A stretch of 64,000 nucleotides of DNA from Litoditis marina (taxonomy: Eukaryota > Nematoda > Chromadorea > Rhabditida > Rhabditidae), in contig OZ038433.1 in the NCBI GenBank assembly GCA_964036275.1, positions 51,043,902 to 51,107,901 on the forward strand. Direction: 5' to 3'. Within the stretch, counting starts at the first letter, position 1; each line of letters begins with the position of its first letter. Of this stretch, positions 1 to 24,200 are shown piece by piece. A model generated the notes under the pieces. It ran no database searches, had not been told where the DNA came from, and saw nothing but the letters and a program-made list of their open reading frames with translations. The translations under genes were made by a program, and so were the position numbers.

Positions 1-269
1 AGTTAGTTTACACACTGAATTGATATCTAATCAATTTTGTGATATTATAACTGATTGAATATGATTCTGTGAAGTTTTTCAAGCGAAAAATCTTTTCAAT
101 TCGAAATTGTTCCATTTGTTGCTATGGACTGACTAACGTGAAGAAATGTGGAAACTTTTATTTGGATTCGTTCCGGTCTGTTTATAGTATGATCCCGGCG
201 CGATTTTTTTTCCAGTGACTGACAAATCACATAAAGTCAGCCGCCTCAATTTGTTCTTTGTTATTCCAG
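1..269 (+). other. Intron sequence upstream of the first visible polymerase exon
   Basis: No coding exon could be supported here. The stretch ends in a 3' splice site (TTATTCCAG, 261-269) that opens the first visible exon of the polymerase gene, so it is read as the tail of an intron. The N-terminal exons of that gene must lie before the window. Confidence 0.6.
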
Positions 270-12580
<12,311 letters not shown>

Positions 12581-12588
12581 ACCATCTA

Positions 12589-12718
12589 TACTAGAAGTAA
12601 ATTGAATGGTCACGTGAAATTAGAATTCTAATAAGGCATCGTGCACTTTGTCATTGCACGTTTCTGAGTTCTGCTGTGTTTAACATGTTTCGCGTGACTG
12701 TGCAATTTACTAACAGTA
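12589..12718. repeat. MITE family C copy in the polymerase 3' UTR
   Basis: The element has imperfect ~31-bp terminal inverted repeats. The left end reads TACTAGAAGTAAATTGAATG and the right end reads as TACTGTTAGTAAATTGCACA on the other strand. It starts 8 bases after the stop codon. Related copies are at about 5879-6008, 40992-41126 and 63096-63228, with partial copies near 7986-8080 and 47941-48029. Confidence 0.75.
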
Positions 12719-12870
12719 TGGGTCATGTCCATCGGGAACTAGGTCACGTCATGATTTTAAGTCGTAGTCCTATGTTTTCATCCATTCTATCTATATTTTA
12801 ATAAGTATGTGCATTTTTCTTTCCTTAAACCCGTATCATTAGAATCAATAGGATTTGATAAAGTAGATTA

Positions 12871-12876
12871 AATAAA
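12871..12876 (+). terminator. Polyadenylation signal AATAAA of the polymerase gene
   Basis: AATAAA lies 291 bases after the polymerase stop codon, the first clear signal downstream on this strand. If used, the 3' UTR contains a whole MITE (12589-12718). Confidence 0.45.
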
Positions 12877-13914
12877 TAGGAAGGACGTAGAGTGTCATTA
12901 AGTCGTCTCGAATGTTGTCCGTCGGGTCCAACGCATCTCTACAGTAATAGTTAGTCGAACTATATTCTTGCTTTCTTGTTCTAATTTGGTAAAGTCAGTA
13001 CGGTTATTTCTCGGTATTTTGTTTAATTATTGAATGTGTCAAACATGTATGGTGCCTTTATTTTCACGGTCGTTCAAACTTTACTTGCCTCTCCGGTGAC
13101 AATGTTTTTATCCTATCTTGTCATGTTTGGTCAATTATTTGTTGAATGAAAGGGAAAATACAGTAGATGTTATGCTCAGTGTATGCTTGGTGAGAGGTAC
13201 TGAAGAAATTGGGCGCAAATATTTGATGCCTCAAAAACTGTCCGATCAAAAGGTAGGGAAATTTTGGCTGAGTCTTCTCCCGCACTCGAGAGTTTCGGTG
13301 TCAGCATATATACTAGCTCTATTTTGGAAAAGATGTTAAGCAAACACTGCGAAACATTACATAATCGTGCGCAGCGCGGAGCGCTGCGCAGATTAGTTTT
13401 TGTTCAAAGGTCTGCAGACAATACAAAACAGATTATTACAATTTTCTTCAAAGTACGTCGACCATTTTCTTAGATTTTTGCATGAATCACTGAAGGGCAA
13501 CACGTCTACAAGATACTAAGTTCACGTTCCAAGTAGAATTTATTCAGAGGAGTTAGAGGGCCCAACGTCTCGCAAAAATGGCTTCCGTGCGGGGCGGCGG
13601 CGGCGGCTGCGGCGCCGGCGACAAAAGTGTCCGCCTCCTCAAATCTCGGCATAGTTTCGCACAAAATTAACTTATTCAAAAAATACTTACATTTTTGAAA
13701 AGCTCTAAAAAAGTTGAGGTATACGTATTTTTCAGGTATGTCTGAAATTTGAATATTACGTGTGAGAGAGCCAAAAATGGTCTCGCAAAAAATCATGGAT
13801 AGACCGGTTTCGTGAAAATAAAAATGAAAGAACAGTTTAACGTGTAGTAGGAAAACGTTTTCCAATGACGAACTCATGACAGGCGGGTACAGCTTGGTTT
13901 TCACTCCTATTCAC

Positions 13915-13980
13915 ATGTCTCATTGGCGGATTGGATAAACGCTCTATTCACGCACGGCGAACGAAGGTTCGATTCCTGCC
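13915..13980 (+). repeat. tRNA-like remnant (possible SINE head)
   Basis: GGTTCGATTCC near 13960 matches a pol III box B, and a box-A-like GGATTGGATAAACGC lies about 40 bases before it. Acceptor and anticodon stems do not pair, so this is not an intact tRNA. It may be a decayed tRNA-derived SINE. Confidence 0.35.
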
Positions 13981-14164
13981 TGGAGTCTAGAGTGGAGAAT
14001 TTGCTATCACTTGAACGAGGTTACAACTACATCAAACGTTCTGCACTACGGCACGGTTTAAAACTCCAATAGAAAAACATAACTTTCCTTGTTTAGCTTA
14101 TTGTTCAAAAATACTATTTTTTATCACAAATGACCGTTACTTCGTAACCATAGAAAAAGAGTTC

Positions 14165-14495
14165 AATTAGTATAAAAAACGAGTGTAAAGAAAGTAAAGA
14201 TTAGTTTTGGATAAATATGTACAAGAAATATAAAAGAAGTCCAATAAAAATATTTTGAGGAAAATGCTAATCTCGCTTCTCTTGAAAACAACGGAGTATA
14301 AGCTAGATTATTGTGAGTCGCAGTCAGAAGTTTTCTTCCGACAACCAAAAACTCGGTATCCTTTTTTTGAAATTCTAAACCGAGCGAGATTAGAGTTTTC
14401 CTCAAAATATTTTTATTGGACTTCTTTTATATTTCTTGTACATATTTATCCAAAACTAATCTTTACTTTCTTTACACTCGTTTTTTATACTAATT
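14165..14495. repeat. Near-perfect long inverted repeat (hairpin former)
   Basis: Arms 14165-14278 and 14382-14495 are reverse complements over about 114 bp with only two or three mismatches, around a ~103-base spacer. Both arms encode the same peptide on opposite strands, which confirms the match. No transposase is present. It may be a recent foldback transposon. If transcribed it would fold into a long double-stranded RNA. Confidence 0.9.
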
Positions 14496-14582
14496 CATTT
14501 AGTTTCTGTGAAGTCACAGGCCACCGAGCGATCGCCGCAACGCGTCCAATGGAGCGCGATTTCAAGGCGAATTCTTTATTTA

Positions 14583-14772
14583 ACCCGGTATTTCGTTAAC
14601 CCTAGCCGTTAACCATTAACCAGGTTACCTGGTTAACCCTTTTGTTAACCACTTGGTAACCCTAAATTCGCCCCAAAAGACATTGTAAAAGAGGGTTAAC
14701 AAGTGGTTAACAAAAGGGTTAACCAGGTAACCCGGTTGAGGTTACCTGGTAGGGTTAACGAAATACCAGGTT
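14583..14772. repeat. GTTAAC/GGTTACC palindromic element
   Basis: The ends are inverted (GGTATTTCGTTAACCCT at the left, AGGGTTAACGAAATACC at the right) and the interior is made of GTTAACC and GGTTACC blocks in both orientations. It resembles the GGTTACC family at 19612, 50866, 59832 and 60395 but has its own GTTAAC variant. Confidence 0.7.
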
Positions 14773-15142
14773 CCTTGTGGAATTGGCCCGATTTCAATGC
14801 GCGGCAAAATATTAATTTACATGATTTCGATCATTATTCTATATAATTATGCACCAAATCCGCACCAGCGCTTAGCACGCAAAACACGTCAGCGATGGGC
14901 GCTTTCCCGCAAAAATTCGCGTTTGAAAATTTCGAAACTCGGCCGACGCACATAAGGCAACCCATTGCAAAAACTTAGCCGAGTTTAAACGCCGTGAAAA
15001 ACGACATAGTCATATGGGATATCGTCATTCGTCAACCGACATGTTTAGCAAGCAACTTTTCTGAAATATAACTATGATCATGTCTAACAGGTTTGATAGG
15101 TTTCACACCGTTTGCATGTGCCAGTAAACAAACTCATAATAG

Positions 15143-15148
15143 TTTATT
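15143..15148 (-). terminator. Polyadenylation signal AATAAA of eIF3d
   Basis: On the minus strand AATAAA occurs 120 bases past the eIF3d stop codon, a usual 3' UTR distance. Confidence 0.55.
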
Positions 15149-15267
15149 CTATAAAAACTTTTTATCAACACGAAAATCAACAGAATAGCATGAATGACAG
15201 AAAACAACTAGCATCCCCAGAAATAAAGAAGGAAATACATAAACTGTCACCAAAGAGGACACGGTTA

Positions 15268-18200
15268 TCATTCGTCATCAGAGTCGGCGCCATCTTCATC
15301 TGAATCCACGTCGCTGTCGAAGGTTCCTTCTGGGAGGGCGTACAAACGAACGACCGGCGCTCCGGGATCCTTCATCAGCAGATATTTGCCGTTCGGCTGA
15401 GCCATGCAGCTGCAATATGCGACAACGTTGGGAAAGGTATCGAAACGGGACTGCAAATTCTGTTGTGTCGAGAAAACTTTTTTCTAACACCATGTTCTGA
15501 CAAAACAAAAAAGTTTCTATTAGACGGGAGACTTAAATGAGTTGTGTAAAGTGAATACAACCTACTGAAACATGTTAAGAAAGGAGAAATAGCGTAAGTC
15601 ACACCTCGGATATATCTGTAAATAGTATCTAACCTGTCAATGATGCATCGGAGGACTCCCCATGCGTTGTCCATGTTCAACGAAATGTTCTGAGCAAACT
15701 CCACGGGACGAAGCTGTTGCGAGCCGAGGATCACGTGTTGCGCACTGTTACGCACAGACAGACGAGACACGTAACCGAACTTTATGACGTCAGAGTTGGC
15801 AAGCAGTGCCTGAAATCACTTTGTTTCTGAGTGTAAAATCAGACAGGAATACATTCAGATAGTCTTATTTCCTACAAAGAATGAACCATTTCATTGGTTT
15901 TGAACGGACAATCCGAACTATCTTGTTCATTTCGTTTCGTAAAGGGGATGAATAATTTTTGAAACCACTTATCATACTTTACAACAGACTACTCGCCAAT
16001 AAGGGTCTGCCCTGCAAAAAATAAATAGCATTGTGAGGAAAATCACCTGCACAGTCCATTTAGCCAGCTTACAGCTATTGTTTTTGATCTCAGTGGCGAG
16101 AACTGCTCCCTTTTGAATATCCAGTCTCGATCTAAAAAGAGGAGTATGAACGAGCGAATAATACAATTATTATTATTATAGACAACATGAACATGCATGC
16201 TATTATGTAGTACATATGTTCGATAGGCTGTACAATACAAGCGTAAGCAGCATTGACGATTCGGACTGACAACTGTGAAACTGATTGCAACTCAAAATAC
16301 CAGAATCATACAAGCCTACAGGACAAATCACAAAAAAACTATGCGGTGTTTTAGGTGGCCAAGGCGTTGCAGAGTACTGGACAACCATCTGGAAACAGCG
16401 CTACTCACCTCCAGTCCACTCCTCCACACTGTGAGCTGTCCCATTCGTTGAAGGCCTTGATGGTCACCATTTGCACGTCTCCGTTGGGCGCGATCTGCAA
16501 CAAACAAGAGGTATTATACTTATACCCCGAAAGCATATGAACTACAATTCTCCAGCTAGGTCACCTAACATGCAACCGGAGGTATTCAGTGGGGTAATGA
16601 TATTTCTCAGCAGTAAGGTTGTTACTAAAGTTCAAATATTCAAGTTAAAAATATAGCATAGTTTGAAGTGCAACCTTGACAACCCTATGATGAACTTCAC
16701 AGTTCACACCCTGCGACAAAGTCTGTTCCACTCAACCTACCAGTGCTCCGTCGTGCTCCGTACGACAAACAACCTCGACAGGCTTTCCATTGGGCCCCTT
16801 GCCAAGCGACCATTTGCGGTATCTGCAATATATTGATGCACACCAGACACAAAATATCGAACGTTTTGATTACTTCTCAAAAAAAGAATCTCTTCTCGAA
16901 ATACTTTGGATTGAAGAAAACGATCTCGTTCTTAAATTTTACTTCGCCAATTTCACCAGAGCATGGATATCGTTCGCGCGACGCATATAAAAATCGTGCT
17001 AAAATAATTGAGACAAACATGTAGAATAGATATTCGCCTACTTGTATCCACATCCCGACTCTCCGCCCTCCTCCTCAAATGGAGCTCTCTGATTGGCCAG
17101 TTTGTGACCCTCCTCCGCACGACGGACAACCTGAAACACAGATGAATGAATGGATTAATAAGTTATGGATCAAACAAAATGGTTGCAAAAGTCGAAACAA
17201 TAGTAAAAATCGACCAGCCCAGGAAGCGATCTATGATCAAAAACACAACAAACCTGACGACGGAAGTTCTGGTTGATGTAGAGCGCCTCGGTGGCCAGAT
17301 CCTGGAAACAATACATAGTTAATAATTGTTATATAAAAATATAACAATAAAAACCACACTTAATTGCGAGAAAAGGATAGACTTTTTCACTAATAAAAAT
17401 CGCGTTCAACTTCGAACAAAATTAGGATCTGCCCAGGCAAGCAAAACGGGAGAAAGTACCTTGGCGTTGTTGATGCCGGCTCCCTCCCATTGAGGTGGCT
17501 CGACGTTTGTCTCAGAGACGGTCAGGGTATCGATCGGATTCGATATGCCACCAGTGTCACGCTTGTCGAAGAACAACTTGTCGCCCACACGGTGCACAAC
17601 GATGTCCCACGAATACGACTGCAACAGAGACAAGTTTGTTACGCATTTCAAGAAATACTGAACAACTCTTGGGCGAAGAGTAAAATTGGGGCTTTGTGGC
17701 TTACCCGGCCATTTGAGCTAACAGAATATGTCCACAGGTATCTAACAAAATAGTTGTAATAGCGGACAAAAAAGTACACAATTTTTCTCGATTCTCGTGA
17801 TAAAACAAAAAATAACAGCAAAACTACTCGTCGCGCCAATCGCCAAAACAATTTCAAAATCTAATTTGCAGTGCTCTACAAATAGATTTCCTAAAAATGG
17901 GACTAACCGATCTGGAGGCCGTCATGAGTGTGGCGAGAATGATATCGGTGGCGAAAACGTTTCCCTCCGACTTCTGAGCCAGCTGCTGGATCACGGGATC
18001 TTCGGTCGTCGTCACGTTGTAGAACGAGCCACCGCAACGCTGCAGCGGCATCTGATTCTTTACCGAGACACGATCCACTGTCTGAAACATTAATACCATT
18101 TAGATTTATGCCTGCCCGTTTTGATATCCCATAAAGTGGTGAGAACTATTGTTGTAACATTGGGGCCGTAAAAAGAAAAACCTAGCTCTTCTCAGCGTAA

Positions 18201-21200
18201 TCGGCGTAACTATATAAAATAAACCAGTGATCCATATTATTAACTAGAAGAACGTGTGATAGCTGACCTTATCGTAAAAGTGGAGGGTTCCGTATTGATG
18301 CTTTCCAATGTCTTGTCCCGATCCCACGTTGGGCATGCTCAATTTGGCCAGTCTCGGGAAGTCCATCTCCTCCAAAACACGCCATTCAGGACGCACTTGC
18401 ACTGAGGGAAGACGGTCCTGCAACAAACAAACAACTACTGATTCCACGAAACATATAGACTACTCTGCGCACCTTTTTGCACGACCAAGAAAATTGGCCG
18501 AACAGCCTTTGATGCAAACACATGCATTTTCACGAATATCACTGAAAAAAAGGTTCCTTTCTGTGGTCTGTGGAATGGTCACATCTTATAGGCGTATGGC
18601 TCTCATGCCGAACTAAACGTTTCCAATTGTATAAATACGGCCAAAATATGACCTCAAGATCCTAGTGTGAACTACGCCACTGATGTCATTCAATGTCAGC
18701 GTCAATTATGCTCATCTCCACAATACCATATGTTAAATCCATAATATAATAATATCATTTTGTGAAATCCATAATCTAATCTAATATATAATCGTACCTT
18801 GGGTCTGTCCCCGGGGAACCGTCCGCCCATTCCACCTCGCATTCCCTGGCGCGCGTTTCCTCCGCGACGCTGCCACATCTTGAACGCACGCTGTTGCTCC
18901 CTGCAATTACAACACTTAACATTAACATCTTAGAAAACGGTCAAATGTAGTCAAATGTTCCATCCGTTCATCGCAGAAGCAGTGTCATTTGGGTTAACCC
19001 AATTGGGATCTTACAGGCAAACTATTAGAGTCATAACTGATGAGTGATTATCAGATTATCACTTTTTGACTTTTTGTCGTTTTTATTCCACTGGAGGGAA
19101 AAGACCAATGTTTCGAATAAAGCAGAATGTACTCAACTCTCAACGATTGTGAGCTTTGAAAATCAAATGAGCACATCATATAAGAGGCGTCCATTTAAAT
19201 AGTTTTTCAAAATTCAAATATTATGCAAATCTCGTCATTTTTTCTTGGAGCATGTTTCGATTTAATTTTGCACAATTCTGACCAGATCTTCGGTTTCTAG
19301 TCAGAAAATTTACTGACAACTGTCAGAAGTGAAAACGGGGTTTTTGACGCCGGTCAATTAATATTCTTGTTTTTTGGCATTCGTCAACGAATTACCTCCT
19401 CCATTCTGTGTAATTCTGACCACTGTCAGAATGTTCGCGGGATCGAACCTGCGGGCGCCAGGGCAAAAGGCAGACACACTGCCACTGCGCTACTGGGTCA
19501 GTAGTTTGGCTAGCGATTGTCGCGGATATAACCTGCGCAAGCCGAATTGTACTGATCGCTCATATAACGAGACAGCTTTAAATAATGAACTTTAATGAGA
19601 ACTATGAATTAAATAAGTAACCGGGTTTATTTGGTACCGTTACCAGTTTTTAGTAAAATAACCTTTTGATTACCTCAGTAGGTAACCGCGTGGTAACCTG
19701 AAATGAGAAACCGGTTACCCCTTATTTGTTGATTGTAGTTTTACCATTTATTTGTACGGTAACCAAAATAAAGTTTCAGGTTACCAACCGGTTACCTATG
19801 GGGTAACCTGAAAGATTACCAAAAATCGGTATGGTTATCAAGAAACCCGGTTACTTATGAAATTACCCTGAAAACGAAATGAACTTTTTTAATTTAATTT
19901 TCTCGACATTAAAAAAGAAGTCCAGACTAACTGTTGATCGCGTTCCCGGCATGACTTACAGAAACGCGCGCACCTCATCAGTAGCCGCTGTAGTGTAGTG
20001 GTTAGCGCTTGCGCTTTTGAACTGACAGGGTCAGGTTCGAGTCCCGGCTGAGACAGGTGGTTTGCAAATACAGTTTTGACAATGGTCAGTTTCAGTATGC
20101 AAGTAACTGACGAATGTCAAAAGTAAGGTGTGAAATAATGACGGTTGTCAAACTTCAAGAAATTAATTGACCCTCGTCATTTATTTGGACGATAAAGTCT
20201 GCGAAACGAAACCAGAAACTGACCATATTCCAGGTTTCTCGGCAATAAATAAAAAATTGACCGGGTTTGCAAAATATTTGAATTTTAAAAAACTATTTAA
20301 ATGGATGCCTCTTATATGGAATGTAGCCATGTGTGCACCTACTTGGCAATACTTCTCTTCATCTTGACGTTCTGTCCCTGGGTGGCCATGTCCCTTCGTT
20401 CCTGTTCCTTCTGAAGCAGTTTCTTGAATTGCAACTGACGTGTGCGGAAGTTGCGCTGCGGGTTACGCTGCACCGGCTTCGAAGAGTCGACCTGCAGAGT
20501 AAATAGATGAGTGCAAACTGTACAACTACAAAATCAAAAATCCGGACATTCCGACTAGCTATATAGAACAGCACATGTAAATAATGTGGACAGCTGCTTA
20601 ATTTGCCTACGTTTCTAAAACTGCTTTTTTCCCCAAAAATCTTCTTGAAAGTTGAAAGACAAAGGTAGTTAAGAAAATTACATAGTGTAGGCGTACCGCA
20701 ACTTTTGTAGGTCACGCACACACATCTATTTTCTTCCTAAAAAAAGCAAACAACAGATCTCACCAATTGGAAGTTGTTCTCATCCATTCCGTGGACATAG
20801 TCGAACTGACTACCGGCATTGGCGGCTGAACCGTACATACGCTCGTTGTAACTGAAAAAAAATGACTCAACTATTACAAATTATTTTACTGGCGAAAGAA
20901 AACCGTTACAAACAAAGAAAGGTCAAATTAATCGATCTCCCCTCTCGTTTAACGTTTAAGCAAAGAATGAGTATGATTGTTACATATTATTCGCGTAGCT
21001 ACAATACTACCCGCATACGTAAAATACCCCCCTTTTTCGATGTTGGTTGATGTTCACTTTTTCAGGTTTCTGCTCGACGCATGTTCACTTTTAGGGTAGC
21101 TCACTTCTCGAAAATACTTATACAAAAACGCAAGATTTTGAATGAATTTTGAACCGCTAAACGCCAAGTGAGTATCGTCCAGTATAGGGTGAATATCGTC

Positions 21201-24200
21201 CACATCGGCGGCGGGCGCAGATTGTCTAGGCGCTCTCTTCATTCCCCGCACTCTCTCGTCTGTGTTTGTCTGCGCCCTCCGCGAAGCGCACACTCTCTCG
21301 CCGATATCGGCCGATGTTGATCCAATATTGGATGATCATCACTGTTTGCGCCATCATCACTGGATTTCGGAATAAGCGCGAAACAAACGGAACAAAGTAA
21401 AAGGATGATTCTTCTGTCGTTTACAATCTATTTATAGACTTTCATTGTTAATATTCACTAACAACAACTTTCTTCTAAAATTCTAAAATTTTCATATTTC
21501 CGTTACAATGAGGAAGATTTCCAATAGATTCATGAACTTTCAATGCAATCCTGTTTTAAACTAATTCTAAGATAGTTTTTATTGATATTCCTTAGTTTAT
21601 TGCCATTCAAAACACCAAGTGAGTATCGTCCAGTATAGGGTGAATATCGTCCACATCGGCGGCGGGCGCAAATTGTCTAGGCGCTCTCTTCATTCCCCGC
21701 ACTCTCTCGTCTGTGTTTGGGACCTACTAATTACCGCACCTACCGCACCGGGTGAAATACCGCACCGCGATTTGAAAATACCGCACCGTACCGCACCAGC
21801 GCAAATTTGCGTATTTTTTCAAAAATTCCAAAATCTCCAATTTTGCAATCAAAATAGTTTCCAAAGCAGAACTCCTATACTTTTCATCACTTTAGATACA
21901 GCAAGTCTGAAAATGATGTTTGATCACCGAACACAATGAGTTTATTTCCTTTTTTCTGCAAAAATAGTGGAAATATTCTCAATTGTGTTTCGAAAAATAG
22001 TTTTCAGTCAGTTCATTTGTCTAGAGATCCTTTCAGCTCATTCTTAAAGTATGAGCTATTCAAACCTGAAATATTCAGTAGACTTCGTTTTCTGCCTAAA
22101 ATTGACAACTATTGCCAATGAATAAACGAGAACTCTATTATGGTAATCCTCCCAATTTGGTCACTATATTCATCAAAACCTGCATCTAAGATATTTTCCG
22201 ACTGTTTCCAGAAAGGTAGATTGATAATAACGGTAATTTGGGTTTTTTTGAAACAACAAAAAGCAAGCCGGCCCGGTATAATATGTCGGACAAAAAGAAA
22301 AGTAGTTGATCATTACAGAGTTAGCCAGTTCGGATCTCTCAAAACTGTTGTCGTAGCAGCGGTAGAACTTCGTTAGGAGCAAACTGTCTGTCGATGCAGA
22401 GATCCAGCTCTCATGAACACAATTAGAAGAAAACATATTTTCAAGTTTAGAATCACCGTTCAGTTACTAAACGCGAGGTCACGTATACGTTCCATCCTGT
22501 CTCGTATTATTCACATTTATTTGTACTGGATGGAAACATTACAAAAACAGTTGTGAAAAACGGTTGACGGTTTTAGAAATAAAAAACACACTACTAGGAC
22601 AGGTGAGGCCGGCGTTCAATAGTTTTACGGTATACCTGAGGTTCATGACATAGTTTTAAGTAGTGGAGCAAAAACGATCATCATGGGTACTCCTCAGTAC
22701 TTTTCTTTTGAAATGATGAGCAGCTTCTTCTATACATTCGATAACTCACGAAAGTGACATGAGGGTTACCCAACAGAAATAGAAAATGCAATACGGAAAT
22801 CGTATAAGCGTGAGGTCTTCTAGTTAGAAAGTCTTAAAGAACGTTTTCTCGAGATCACAATTTTTGTTTTCAAGTGATGAAAGATCAGGATTTCTGCTTT
22901 AGAAACTATTTTGCTTGCAAAATTGGACATTTTAGAATTTTTGAAAGAAATACGCAAATTTGCGCTGGTGCGGTACGGTGCGGTATTTTCAAATCGCGGT
23001 GCGGTATTTCTCCGGTGCGGTAGGTGCGGTAATTAGTAGGTCCCTCTGTGTTTGTCTGCGCCCTCCGCGAAGCGCACACTCTCTCGCCGATATCGGCCGA
23101 TGTTGATCCAATTGGATGATCATCACTGTTTGCGCCATCATCACTGGATTTCAGAATAAGCGCGAAACAAACGGAATAAAGTAAAAGGATGATTCTTCTG
23201 TCGTTTACAATCTATTTGAAGACTTTCATTGTTAATATTCACTAAAAATAACTTTCTTCTAGAATTCGAAAATTTTCACATTTCCGTTACAATGAGGAAG
23301 ATTTCCAATAAACTCTTGAACTTTCATTGCAATCCTGTTCTAAACTAATTCTAAGATAGTTTTTATTACTATTCTTAGTGCATTGCCATTCAAAACGCCA
23401 AGTGAGTATCGTCAAATCTAGGTGAATATGGGCAATATCGCCGGCGGTTGATCTTCACTGTCTGCGACATAATCACTGAAAAATGGAATAAGCGTTCTAC
23501 AAGTGAAACAGAGTAAACTACTGTTGTTTACAAACTATTTACAGAGTAATGTGGGACTATTTGCTAGTTTATTTCCATCGAAAAAATCAAGAGTGAGTGG
23601 GTATCAGCAATATATGTAGGTGGCTGGAAAAAATGATACCTTCCTTCTTTCTGCTAGTAAGATAATATAGATTCAAAAAAAAAACGCTAACAAGAAAGGG
23701 GAGTTTCTAGTTTCTGTAAATTAATCTCTTCGAAACTAGTTTTGCCTTTCTGCACATTACTCGCTAGTCGATTCGTATCTGAAACATTCTATAAATGAGA
23801 AAGATCAGTTCGCTCTTCTCGCTCATTCCACACTTTCCAAGATTTGGTTCGAAACTGTCCGGCATGCTCTTTGTTCTCCGCGTGAACTCATTTTCACTCT
23901 GACAGAGAGTGGAAAGATTTAACTGAAAATAACTAGATTATTTAAAAGAAAATAGCTGATACGCGAACCGTTTCTGTCTTTTCTCTCGAGAAAGTCAAAA
24001 CTCTACTCGATTAATGAAGCAGCTGTTCTGGGTATCAACAGGAATTTAGATATTAGATTGCTCTACACTAACTTTGTAAGCTGGTTCCATGCGAGAAAGA
24101 AGCATTAGGAGTTGCCGTTGGTCACACATAGAAGACGAATCGAAAACTATATCACTACTGACTACTGTATTTAACGCCTCAGACATACAATCAGGACTGT

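Larger units (their letters stand above)
12581..15267. other. Intergenic region between convergent genes
   Basis: The polymerase and eIF3d genes end toward each other here. I see no protein gene. The stretch holds an inverted-repeat MITE (12589-12718), a GC-rich hairpin motif (about 13372-13394) also found near 61722, a tRNA-like remnant (about 13915-13980), a near-perfect long inverted repeat (14165-14495) and a GTTAAC-rich palindrome (about 14583-14772). AATAAA on the minus strand (TTTATT at 15143-15148) probably ends the eIF3d transcript. Confidence 0.7.

Noticed and set aside
15268..15456. Longer last eIF3d exon starting at AATTTGCAG or TTTGCAG
   Set aside because: Those acceptors break the phase set by the preceding exon; the acceptor at 15410 keeps frame and restores the family sequence.
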